Shown piece by piece: positions 10,051 to 21,700 of a stretch of DNA of 64,000 bases. The DNA comes from Pictodentalium vernedei (taxonomy: Eukaryota > Mollusca > Scaphopoda > Dentaliida > Dentaliidae). The stretch spans positions 542,150,971-542,214,970 of the forward strand of contig CM062297.1 of assembly GCA_031216915.1 (NCBI GenBank), read 5' to 3'. Each line of letters begins with the position of its first letter. The first letter of the stretch is position 1. The notes below the pieces were generated by a model. The model saw only the letters and a list, made by a program, of their open reading frames with translations, made no database searches and was not told where the DNA came from. The position numbers were made by a program, and so were the translations under genes.

Positions 10051-13000
10051 TTACGCGAAAACGGTCTGTACGATTTTGCTGAAATTCAGCACATTTGTAG
10101 AGCACCATGCGTAGTTTCTCACCTGGGTCATGGCATTTCTGAAGTTTTTTCGTTTTCTGCCAAAATCGTACAAAATGTAGCCAAAATGTCACGTTTTGCC
10201 CCAATTCTCAAAAATGATCTGGGCGATTGGGCTAAAACGTTCCTAGTATTGAAGGCATGTGCACCTGTATCTGTCTGCAAAAGCAGTATTACCCACGTTG
10301 ACCCTGTTTTGCCACAAACGTCACCCGAAAATGCATTTTTTGGCGAATATTGCCAACATTCACATGCGATTTCTCAGCACTGCAACAAGCTTTTCTCAAA
10401 ACATGTCACATGAAAAGGTTGGGCATTCATCCAGGAACAATTTTGCTGTTATATCTCTTATTCAAAGTTTTAACCTTCACCCAGTTTTCTATGCTTAAAA
10501 TCGAGTACCCTAAAAGTGTAACTAAAATTCGCTCAGTTTGAGTTCACTTTTCTTCCACTTTGGAATGGAATATTGAAAAATAATTTGCATGTCTGCATTC
10601 ACAATTGATTACCGATCATATTTGCTGTTGTAAGTTTGGTTGTAAACTTTAACCCCATGGCCATTCTGATTGCCTAAAAGTAGGTACCGTCCAAGAAAAC
10701 TCCAATTTTTTTTAGAATTTGGTAAGTTTAAGTGTCAATTTACTCCATATCTTATTGATTGAGCGCTGAATGTTTTTCTATGGCTGCATGCAGCTGTCAA
10801 TGTATGACAACTTTTGTTTTATTTGTTATTATATAAAGTTTAACCCTTGGCAGATTTGGGAGCTCCCATGAGGGTACTGTCGGAATAATTGCTGTTTTCG
10901 CCAACTTTCACATGCGATTTCTCAACACTGGAGACATATTTTTCTCAAAGTTTTTTTCCATGAGAAGGTGGGGCGTACATCCTGGAACAATTTTGCTGTG
11001 ATATGTTTTATTTGTGTAATATGATTTTAACTGACCAGCATTCTACAGGTGCTGTTTTCCCTATTTGATAGAGAGTACTGCTTGAAAAAAAATGCACTTA
11101 TTCAAAATAATCATTAACCCTCTTTTACTGATTTTTTATTGCAAGAAAGCAATATTGCTATAATGCTGTTGATTTCTAACTTAACCCTGCACGCTTGGTT
11201 ACAGAGAAGTAGACATGGATTTCCAGCAAATATGACTGGAATAATATGAAATACGGTCTGTCAGTGCGTATGCCTACCCACCTGCCTGACAGCAAGCACG
11301 CCCTAAATTCGATTTTAACCATTCACCAGTCATTTCTGTGTGAAAGGGTAGAGTCGGAAGAGTAGTCAGAAATGCCCGCCTGCCCTGACTTCAACGTTAA
11401 CCATAAAACAGTCATGACAGTGTGAAAGAGAACAGCCCGTTAACCCTCTTTTGCTGTTTTTTTATTGCAACGGGATTGATAAATGTGTAGTGACACTATT
11501 TCCTAAGCTGTATTGCTATGCTGTTGATTTCTCACTTAACCCTGTGCACGTGGTTTCAGAGAAGTAGATATGGATTTTCAGCATTTATGGCTGGAATATA
11601 ATAAAATGCAGTCTGTCAGTCTGTCTGCCTACTTACCTGCTTGACAACAAGCCCGCCCTGACCTCGATTTTAACTGTTCCCCTGTCATGCCTGTCTGAAA
11701 GAGTACAGTCGGAAGAGTTGTTAGAATACCTGCCTGCCCTGGTATCGGGATTAACCATACAACATTCATGCCAGTGTGAAAGAGAACATTAGGTTAACCC
11801 TCTTTTACTGATTTTTATTGCAACAGAATTGATAAATGTGTGCTCGCACTATTTCCTAAGCAATATTGCTGTGATCTGTTGATTTCTAACTTAACCTTGT
11901 ATGTGTGGTTTCAGAGAAGTAGATATGGATTTTCCAGCAATTATGGCTTGAATAATATGAAATGCAGTTTATCAGTCTGTCTGTCTGCCTACCTACGTGC
12001 CTGACAGCAAGCAGGCCCTGACTTCGAGTTTAACCTTTCACTTGTCATGCCTGTGTGAGAGCACAGTTGGAAGAGTTGTTAAAAACTTTCCCGTGCGATT
12101 TCTCAGCACTGGACTCATATTTTCTCAAAGTTTTTCCCATGAAAAGATAGAGCGTACATCCTAGAACAATTTTGCTGTTATATGTTTTATTCAACGTTTT
12201 AATCTTCATACAGTTTTCAGGCCTTGAATTGGACTACCCTCAACTTCTTTATAAAAGTGGTTTACTTTGCGAATGCCAGTTAAAATTTCTCAAGCTTGCT
12301 GTTATCAGTAACTGTCAAGCTGTGATTAACGTTTTATTTATTTGTACAGTATCATTAGTAGCTGACCAGCATTCTCCAGATGCTGTTTTCTCTTATTTGA
12401 TAGAGCCCTGCACTTTTCAAAATATCCATTAACCCTCTTTTATGGTTTTTATTGTAACAGAATTCATAAATGTGAGCAAAGCAATATTGCTATAATTCAG
12501 TTGATATCTAACTTAACCCTGCATGCACGGTTACGGAGAAGTAGATATGGATTTCCAGCAATTATGGCTGGAATAATATGAAAGTCTATGAGTATGTAGG
12601 CCTACCTACCTGACTAACAGAAAGTACGTCCTGACTTCGATTTTAACCATTCACCAGTCATGTCTGTGTGAAAGGGTAGAGTCGGAAGAGTTGTCAGGAA
12701 TGCCTGTCTACCCTGACTTCGAAAATAACCATACAACAGTCATGCCAGTGTGAAAGAGAACAGTGTGTTAACCCTTTGTTACTGATTTTTTCATTGCAAC
12801 AGAATAGATATATGTGTGGTGACACTATGTCCTAAGCAGTATTGCTATGATGCTGGTGATTTCTAACTTAACCCTATGCACGTGGTTGCAGAGAAGTAGA
12901 CATGGATTTTCAGCAATTATGGCTGGAATATTATGAAATGCAGTCTGTCAGTCTACCTACCTGTCTGACAGCAAGCCCGTCCTGACTTCGATTTTAACCA

Positions 13001-14847
13001 TTCACCTGTCATGCCTGTGTGAAAGAGTACATTCGTAAGAGTTGTTAGAAATGCCTGCCTGCCCACCTGCCTGCCTGCCTGCCTATCTACCTAACATCAA
13101 GCCTACCCTGACTTCGATATTAACCATTCAACAGTCATGCCTGTGAGAAAGAGAACAGTTGGAAGAGTTGTTAGAAATGCCCGCGCGCCAGCCTTTCTGC
13201 GCGCTTGCCTGCGCCTGCCTTCCCGACTGCCTGTGCCTGCCTGCCTGCCTGCATGCGCACCTGCTGGCATGCCTGCCTGAGCCTGCCTGTGTGCCTGTCT
13301 GCGCTTACCAGCGCCTCCCTGCCTGCGCCTGAACACAGTCTGTCTGTTTATCTACCTGCCTGACATCAAGCCAGCCCTGACTTCGATTTTAACTATTCAC
13401 AGTCATGCCTGTGTGAAAGAGTACAGTCGGAAGAGTTGTTAGAAGTGCCCGCGAGCCTGCCTGCGCCTGTCTGCACTTGCCCGAGTCTGCCTGCGTGCCT
13501 GCGTGCCTAACTGCGTGCCTGCCTGCGTGCCTGCTTGTGCCTGCTTGTGCCTGCTGCCTGCCTGTCTGCACTAGATGACTGCGCGCAGTCTGTCTACCTA
13601 TCTACCTGTCTAACATCAAGCCCGTCCTGACTTCGATATTCACCATTCAACAGCCATGCCTGTGTGAAAGAGTACAGTTGCCCGCCTGCCTGTGCGCCCT
13701 GTATGCCTCGGTCTGAGCCTGCCTGCGCCTGCCTGCCTTGCCTACCTGCCTACTGGCTGCCCGTGCATGCCCTAACGCCCGCCCACCCGACCCACCGCCT
13801 GCCTTGAATTCGGCATTAACCATACAAACTTTCTGTCCCATATAAATGTGCTAATATTTAAAGGTGAACAGTTCATCAAATAGACAGAAATAAAGTCAAA
13901 CTCGACTGGGTGACAGGTAAATAGTGAATGGAAACGTCATTGCATTTGGAATAGAGTAGGGACGAATTGTCCGCTCGGTTTCACTTTGTCCCCAGGCAGT
14001 CACGCCACTCGATAAAGATACTTACCTGTCAAGCAGGGAAAGTAGAACAACATCTGAAAATTTCGTGTGGCTGCCTTCGGTGGTCTGGACACAGTGGACG
14101 TAGGAGCGACACTGCTGTCTGCTCAATTTTTATGTCAAATTAGCCAGATTACCGCCTATTCGCCATTAACCCATGCGCGATTACTGTCCACTTTTCATTT
14201 CTGACAAATATCTAACTGTTACCAGTTTGGCGAGGTCCATTTGGCGCCAGTGTACACAATGCATCTTTCAGTCACCACCGTCTCTCCACCAGAAACTGAG
14301 AATCCACGATTTCAAGCGGAACTACCCCAGAGGGGGAGCAGTGCCACAACCCCAGACATATACCCAGCGTCAGGTCGCACCGGCTAGAACAGGACCAAAT
14401 TCAAATAATTACCTCCACTCATTAAAACGCTATATCTCGGCCAATTCTTGGCCGATTTCCATAGAGAGAGGGGCGGCTGCCTCGAGGCCCATGCTTGGTT
14501 TCGGGACTTTCTAATAATATGACCGAGTTCGGGCGAGCTTCAGGTACAAACGCTGAAAGTTTGGGATGGCTGCTACGAAAATGTTCGCCACAATCTATGG
14601 TGTCACATATGCACATGTTGTTATTATTAAGTATACGCGATCTGTTCAACAGGTTTGCTATTTAGCCCTAACTTGGAGATTAACCATACAGCATTCACGC
14701 CAATGTGAAAGAGTATTGCGGAAAGAATTGTTAGACACTGTAGGGAGTTTTCTATCGGCTATGCACTTAATATAGCCTAAAAAACTACCAGCTCTATATG
14801 CAATCTTATTTCGTCGCTGCCTAAAAAGACAAGCGGAATAGGTGAAT
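10051..14847 (+). repeat. Composite-insertion half 2 (about 4.8 kb)
   Basis: Diverged tandem duplicate of 5956-10050. It is longer because it carries more CCTG-rich sub-repeats. No gene. Confidence 0.75.
11090..13840 (+). repeat. ~400 bp sub-repeats with expanded CCTG cores (half 2)
   Basis: Six or more copies of the block described at 7130-8320. The CCTG/CCTGCG microsatellite is expanded at 13050-13110, 13180-13340, 13445-13570 and 13680-13810. Homologous anchors such as gacttcgattttaaccattc recur at each step. Confidence 0.75.
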
Positions 14848-15921
14848 CTCTCGATTTCTTGAAATCGAAAAATCTAGAAGGAGGGGGTTGGACGGGTACG
14901 ATGTGTTCAACAGGTTTGCTATTTAGCCCTAACTTGGAGATTAACCATACAGCATTCACGCCAATGTGAAAGAGTATTGCGGAAAGAATTGTTAGACACT
15001 GCAGGGAGTTTTCTATCGGCTATGCACTTAATATAGCCTAAAAAACTACCAGCTCTATATGCAATCTTATTTCGTCGCTGCCTAAAAAGACAAGCGGAAT
15101 AGGTGAATCTCTCGATTTCTTGAAATCGAAAAATCCAGAAGGAGGGTGTTGGACGGGTACGATGTGTTCAACAGGTTTGCTATTTAGCCCTAACTTGGAG
15201 ATTAACCATACAGCATTCACGCCAATGTGAAAGAGTATTGCCGAAAGAATTGTTAGACACTGTAGGGAGTTTTCTATCGGCTATGCACTTAATATAGCCT
15301 AAAAAACTACCAGCTCTATATGCAATCTTATTTCGTCGCTGCCTAAAAAGACAAGCGGAATAGGTGAATCTCTCGATTTCTTGAAATCGAAAAATCTAGA
15401 AGGAGGGGGTTGGACGGGTACGATGTGTTCAACAGGTTTGCTATTTAGCCCTAACTTGGAGATTAACCATACAGCATTCACGCCAATGTGAAAGAGTATT
15501 GCGGAAAGAATTGTTAGACACTGCAGGGAGTTTTCTATCGGCTATGCACTTAATATAGCCTAAAAAACTACCAGCTCTATATGCAATCTTATTTCGTCGC
15601 TGCCTAAAAAGACAAGCGGAATAGGTGAATCTCTCGATTTCTTGAAATTGAAAAATCTAGAAGGAGGGTGTTGGACGGGTACGATGTGTTCAACAGGTTT
15701 GCTATTTAGCCCTAACTTGGAGATTAACCATACAGCATTCACGCCAATGTGAAAGAGTATTGCCGAAAGAATTGTTAGACACTGTAGGGAGTTTTCTATC
15801 GGCTATGCACTTAATATAGCCTAAAAAACTACCAGCTCTATATGCAATCTTATTTCGTCGCTGCCTAAAAAGACAAGCGGAATAGGTGAATCTCTCGATT
15901 TCTTGAAATCGAAAAATCTAG
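14638..15921 (+). repeat. 261-bp tandem array, about 4.9 copies
   Basis: Period exactly 261 bp, from gatctgttcaacaggtttgc to gaaggaggg[g/t]gttggacggg. Units alternate between two types (gtaggg with ggggg, gcaggg with gggtg), so there is a 522-bp dimer superperiod. The last copy ends at CTAG before a T22 tract. Each unit carries a 60-codon minus-strand frame, which is a by-product of the repeat and not a gene. Confidence 0.95.
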
Positions 15922-16445
15922 TTTTTTTTTTTTTTTTTTTTTTAATTTTAACGCAAGGCGAAGAGTTAACCAACAGTTTGAAGGACTTTATCTAGTACAT
16001 TTTAAAAGAGAAAAACAACAAGCGATTTTAACAAAACGCAAGAGACTAAGAGAAGGTAAGTGGAGCTCAATAAAAATAGTTATTTTCAGTCTGTTACACA
16101 TATCGCCATTTTCAGTGAGCAGCGATTGGGGGGGGGGGGGGGGGGCGTTAATGAATCTACTTCGTACAGGTGGGGACGTTTTAAGTTTGTTGTTGGGTTC
16201 TTTTCAGTATCTTTTGTATCTCCAGTTAACCCTTCCCTTAATGCAGCTACCAAAATGACCAGTAACGTATACAAAAATCGTATTTGATTTTTTATTTTTT
16301 CTGTCATTGTTTGTGTATTAAATACAGCATATGGCCTCTCATTCGGGTGAGTGTATTCCGTTCGTTCGAATGAGGGGGTGGGGGTGGGGTGGTGACTTTA
16401 GTGGATCTACTTCGTGCAGGTGGGGACGGGCGCTTTGACTAAGAT
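15922..16445. repeat. T22 tract and arm of the large inverted repeat
   Basis: After T22 comes ttaacgcaaggcgaagag, a G18 run at 16128-16145 and a second G-rich tract near 16372-16390. The unit 3 version of this stretch (41668-42193) pairs as an inverted repeat with 44629-45141. No gene. Confidence 0.75.
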
Positions 16446-17275
16446 AGTAATATTAAATAGCATGCGATATTTTTTTTTTTATATACTGTATACAGTGTGT
16501 CGTCACGATGACGATTTCATATTCTAACAAAGAAATCCAAGCTTTCATGTCCTCCCCTAAACCAGGTCAACCACATTGGTCTAACCAGAGCAGCAAGAGT
16601 CGGCACTCACTGAACAAAATTTTCCAACAACTAAGTTTAAAAAAAAAAAAAAATTCTTTTGCTTTAAAAACATAGCGCATGGCTCGACGCGAGATCGGCT
16701 CGTTCCACTGGCTGTGTATGTGTGTGTGTGTGTGGGGGGGGGGGGGGGGTACACGAGCTATGTTCAGGATGCAAAAAATGAAGGAGTAATAAATTTGAAT
16801 AGCAAGTTTAGTGTATAACTATTCAGCAATGGCCTTGACGTCAACGGCGTGAATTGCGGGGGTGGGGGAATGTGAGTGGTATCTCAACTCAAATATCAGT
16901 GAAAAGAGTACAACATCCCCATAATAAATAATAACCCCTGCTTTTGTCGTTTCAAAGTTTTCTCAATTGAAAAAAAAATCACGTAGTATAAATCTTAGAA
17001 GCTGTTTGAAAAAATTGAAAAAATATCGCAGCTAATCAACTTCTCAAAAATGAGAAACCATGCCAAAATATCTCACATTGAATAACTTTTTACTCCTGCA
17101 TTCCTTGCATCCAGAACATAGCTCGTTTACCCCCCCCCCCCCCCCCCCCCTCCCCGTTGACCTGGTTTAGGGGAGGACATGAAAACTTGGATTTCTTTGT
17201 TAGAATATGAAATCGTCATCGTGACGACACACTGCATACAGTATATAAAAAAAATCGCATGCTATTTAATATTAC
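16446..17275. repeat. Foldback palindrome (unit 1)
   Basis: Inverted arms 16446-16571 and 17156-17275 (gtaatattaaatagcatgcg ... cgcatgctatttaatattac). Inside is a second nested pair: G16 plus tacacgagctatgttcagga at 16734-16770, against tccagaacatagctcgtttac plus C21 at about 17111-17150. The loop is AT-rich and non-coding. Copies at 29319-30148 and 42194-43041. Confidence 0.85.
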
Positions 17276-17292
17276 TATTTGGGATGCAGAGG

Positions 17293-18262
17293 GACAGGAT
17301 TTTGCTTGCCATTGATATAAGTAGAATTTGGGCACATTTAATAAACGTTTGCCCTTATAAATTAAATGCATTTATTCGCTAATAATTTCTTATGTAAAAT
17401 ATAGATGAATTTTTCATCAACTCTAATCATGGCTGCTTCACAGCAGCCATGACTAGATCTGATGAAAAATATATTGAAAATACTCAACGGGTTATAAGTT
17501 AATAATATAACACTTTGGCCAGCCGCTGATTTGTCGCGGTTCTCTAACGAGAAGGCCATGATTACCCCTGTACTCCCAACTGCCTCCCTATTCCCACGCT
17601 TCTCCTCTCCTCCCAACACTCGGAGACGAACTGCTTGATGATATCCCTTGTCCCATTCTTCCCAATCTCTCCGATTAGCATTTTGACCCTCTCCTTTGAG
17701 TCTCCCCCTAACCACATGTCCTTCATTCTCCCATCCCACTTCCCCATTATACTCCCAGTGAATCTCATTCTTTTAGACTGATACTTTGGGCATTCTAGAA
17801 GAAAGTGTTCCAGGGTCTCCACCATGTCCAAGTTACACATCTGGCACTCCCTTTCACCGTCTTTCCCAATTTTTCCCCTCAGCTCCAGGGATCGCGACCT
17901 CAGCTTGAACAACAGTGACCCCCAAAGGTGCCATCAAGGTACTCTTCAAAACCTGGCTTCTCTTTATCACGCAGGCCACCCAAAGACCTCTTAGATTTGA
18001 CCCCCTCTCGCCAATTACGGTTACAATCCTCCATGACCCTTTCTCTGACGATTTTTTTACCCTGGTTTGCCCCAACGTCCAGGTCCGAGATCTCCAATGA
18101 GTAGTTCTCTACTAGCTCCCTCACTTGGGCCATCCACCCCGTTTTGATATTTGAGTTGAAAATTCTCAGGAACATTACTTTACACCATCGGCTGTCGGGG
18201 AGATTTACCAAATAATTAAGATAACCGAGCTTCAACAGGTTTATCCTGTCCTTGATCCTCAT
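17293..18262 (-). pseudogene. LINE C-terminal fragment with CCHC finger (copy 2)
   Basis: Identical to 4421-5390, including the frame slip in the C5 run. Zinc finger at about 17790-17846. Confidence 0.8.
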
Positions 18263-18716
18263 CCACCCAAGCTCACCCCTGATGAATAGCTAGTCCAAAC
18301 ATGGTCTGAAAGTCCGTAATATGCTTTTTGGGTTTGGTACGTCCTTTCAGTCCAACATACTTCCCATTCCTCCTATGGTAAAACTGAACAGCCGATCGAA
18401 ATCATCAATTTTTGAAAAACGAATTTGTTTTGTGATAAAACTATAAGCATTTCTGAAAAGAACGTAAAATTACCTTTTCATTCGCGTATCTCTCGTCCAA
18501 ATATTCCCAATAATAGGCCTACCGTCATAATCTTATTTTTTTCTGAAAAACGCGTAACAGATTCTTTACGCAGACAGCTGTTTTCTTCTTCCACTTTGAA
18601 TATTATTGGGGAGAATGTGTTTCGTGGAAAGGGGTGACGAAACGCACTGGCGGAAAAGAACGGTGTGCAAGACTGCAGACACACACGTTCAGTTTTCTCT
18701 TTCGTACGCGATTTTT

Positions 18717-21700
18717 AGATTCACCTATTTCTAATAGGTGAATGTATTGTTATTGCTATTTTTCTTTTTTTTTTTTTTTTTATTTTTTTTTTTTTTTTTT
18801 TTTCTTTCACCGATTCTTGTCTGACGGATTACGCGAAAACGGTCTGTACGATTTTGCTGAAATTCAGCACACTTGTAGAGCACCATGCGAAGTTTCTCAC
18901 CTGGGTCATGGCATTTCTGAAGTTTTTCGTTTTCTGCCAAAATCGTACAAAATGTAGCCAAAATGTCACGTTTTGCCCCAATTCTCAAAAATGCTCTGGG
19001 CGATTGGGCCGAAACGTTCCTAGTATTTGAAGCATGTGCACTTGCATCTGTCTGCATAGGCAGTATTACCCACGTTGACCCTGTTTTGCCACAAACGTCA
19101 CCCAAAAATGCATTTTGGGCGAAAAATGCCAACATTCACTTGCGATTTCTCAGCACTGCAATCACATTTTCTCAAATCACGTCCAGTGAGAAGATTGGGC
19201 ATTCATCCAAGAACAATATTGCTGTTATATGTTTTATTCATAGTTTTAGATTTCACCCAGTTTTCTGGCCTTGAATCAGAGTACCCTAAAAGTCTACCTA
19301 AAATTCGCTCATTTTGAGTTCAGTTTTCTTCCACTTTGGAATGGAATATTGAAAAATAATTTACATGTCCGCATTCACAATTGCCTACCAATCATATTTT
19401 CTGTTGTAAGTTTGGTTGTAAAGTTCAACCCTATGCCCATTCTGGTTGCCTAAAAGTAGGTACCGTCCAAGAAAACTTCAATTTTTTAGAATTTGGTAAC
19501 TTTAAGTGTCAATTTACTCCATAGCTAATTGATTGAGTGCTGAATGTTTTCTATGGCTGCATGCAGCTGTCAATGTACAACAACTTTTGTTCTATAAGTT
19601 ATTATAAAAAGTTTAACCCTTGGCAGATTTGGGAGCTCCCATAAGGGTACTGTCGGAATAATTGCTGTTTTCGCCAACTTTCACATGCGATTTCTCAACA
19701 CTGGAGATATATTTTCTCAAAGTTTTTTTCATGAGAAGATAGGGCGTACATCCTAGAACAATATTGCTGTTATATGTTTTATTCAAAGTTTTACTCTTCA
19801 CCCAGTTTTCGGGCCTTGAATTGGAGTACCCACAAATTCGTTTTAAAAGTTGTTCACTTTGCTGGTATAATATTTCTCAAGTGTTGTTATCAGTAAGTGT
19901 CAAATATGATTGATAGACAACAGGTGTTTATTTGTGTAAGATGATTTTAACTGACCAGCATTCAGATGCTGTTTTTCTTATTTAATAGAGAAAAAATGCA
20001 CTTTTCAAAACACTCATTAACCCTCTTTTACTGGTTTTTATTCCAACAAACCAATATTGCTACAATGCTGTTGATTTCTAACTTAACCCTGCATGCGTGG
20101 TTACAGAGAATTAGATATGGATTTCCAGAAAATGTGGCTGGAATAATATGAAATACGGTCTGCCAGTGTGTATGCCAACCTACCTGCCAGACAGCAAGCA
20201 CGCCCTGAATTCGATTTTAACCATTCACCAGTCATTTCTGTGTGAAAGAGTAGAGTTGGAAGAGTTGTCAGAAATGCCCACCTGCCCTGACTTCAACATT
20301 AACCATACAACAGTCATGCCAGTGTGAAAGAGAACCCTCTGTTAACCCTTTTGTTACTGATTTTTTAATTGCAACTGAATAGATAAATGTGTGGTGACAC
20401 TATTTCCTAAGCAGTATTGCTATGATGCTGTTGATTTCTAACTCTAACTTAACCCCGTGCACATGGTTTCAGAGAAGTAGATATGGATTTTCAGCAATTA
20501 TGGCTGGAATATTATGAAATGCAGTCTGTCGGTCTATCTGTCTTGACAGCAGGCCTGTACTGACTTCGATTTTAACCATTCACCTGTCATGCCTGTGTGA
20601 AAGAGCACAGTCGGAAGAGTTGCTAGAAATGCCTGCCTGCCTGCTTGCCTGTGTGCCAGCCCGAAAAATCCTGCTAAACCGCCCGCCAGCCTACCTGCCT
20701 GCCCTGGCTTCGACATCAACCATACAACATTCATACCAGTGTGAAAGAGAACAGTAGGTTAACCCTCTTTTACTGATTTTATTGCAACAGAATTGATAAA
20801 TGTGTGCTCGCACTATTTCCTAAGCAATATTGCTGTTATGCTGTTGATTTCTAACTTAACCCTGTACGTGTGGTTTCAGAGAAGTAGATATGGATTTTCC
20901 AGCTATTATGGCTGGAATAATATGAAAATGCCGTTTATCAGTCTGTCTGCCTACCTACCTGCCTGACAGCAAGCATGTCCTGACTTCGAGTTTAACCATT
21001 CACCTGGCATGTCTCTGTGAGAGTTCAGTTGAAAGAGTTGTTAAAACTACTTGCCTGCCTTCCCGAAAAAAGCCTGTAGACCCGCCAGCCTGCCCTGCCT
21101 GCCCTGACTTCGACATTAACCATGCTACATTCATGCCAGTGTGAAAGAGCATAGTCTGCTGACTCTCTTTTACTGATTTTAGTTCCAACAGAATTTAACC
21201 CTGAGGTTAACCCTTGCAGATTTGAGAGATCCCATAACGGTACAGTCGGAATAATTGTTGCTTTCGCCAACTTTCAAAGGTGATTTCTCAACACTGTAAC
21301 CGTCCATTGGCCTTTCGGTGGTGCAACATGAAGCTGCAAATAGTTAAGGTTGAAAAGTTCATTAAATAAACAGATATAATGCCAAACTCAGTCGGTGACA
21401 GGTAAATAATGAATGGAAAAAGCCATTGAATTGAGAATAAAAGTAGGGACGAATCATGCCCTTGGTTTCCACCTGATCCGCGGTGTTTCCACGCGGTCTC
21501 GGCACTCGGCAAAGATACTAAGCTGTCGGCCAGGGAGAGTAGAACACACTCTGAGAATTTGAAGTTGCTATATTGCACGGTAGGGACATAATTGGCGTAT
21601 ATCCAACAATGTATCTGTTCAATTTGAATGTTAAATTAGCCAGATGACGGCTTTTTCGCCACCGTGAAAAGTTGTCAGTTTCTGTCGGGACGGCCTAAAA

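Larger units (their letters stand above)
5845..15921. mobile_element. 10.08 kb composite insertion (copy 1)
   Basis: In the inverted unit fragment at 44629-45382, the flanking sequences ctttcgtacgcgattttt and taacgcaaggcgaagag are joined directly through a short A/T run. Here they are separated by 10.08 kb, so this stretch is an insertion (or was lost from the other copy). Ends: AGATTCACCTATT at 5845-5857, and its inverted complement at 15881-15893 followed by a palindromic tail (ctcgatttcttgaaatcgaa) to CTAG. It contains no ORF with family signal; all is repeat: a diverged tandem dimer (5956-10050, 10051-14847) plus a 261 bp array. It could be a non-autonomous transposon or a satellite-derived block. 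Confidence 0.6.
4420..17291 (+). repeat. 12.87 kb tandem unit 1 of 3
   Basis: 12,872 bp. The next copy follows directly: gacaggattttgcttgcc starts at 4421, 17293 and 30166. Contents in order: LINE C-terminal fragment, hairpin, ~250 bp module, 10.08 kb composite insertion, T-tract, G-rich inverted-repeat arm and ~0.83 kb foldback. I found essentially one difference from unit 2, the pattern inside the T/A tract at 5892-5930. Features given below for unit 1 recur in unit 2 at +12872 (before about 5900) or +12873 (after), and in unit 3 another 12873 bp further until the poly-G at 41874. Confidence 0.95.

Noticed and set aside
13103-13841. Ala/Gly/Arg/Gln-rich minus-strand proteins
   Set aside because: They translate CCTG/CCTGCG microsatellite.
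14777-15742. Four identical-looking 60-residue minus-strand proteins spaced 261 bp
   Set aside because: They are translations of the 261-bp satellite. Spacing equals the repeat period and there is no start context or family signal.
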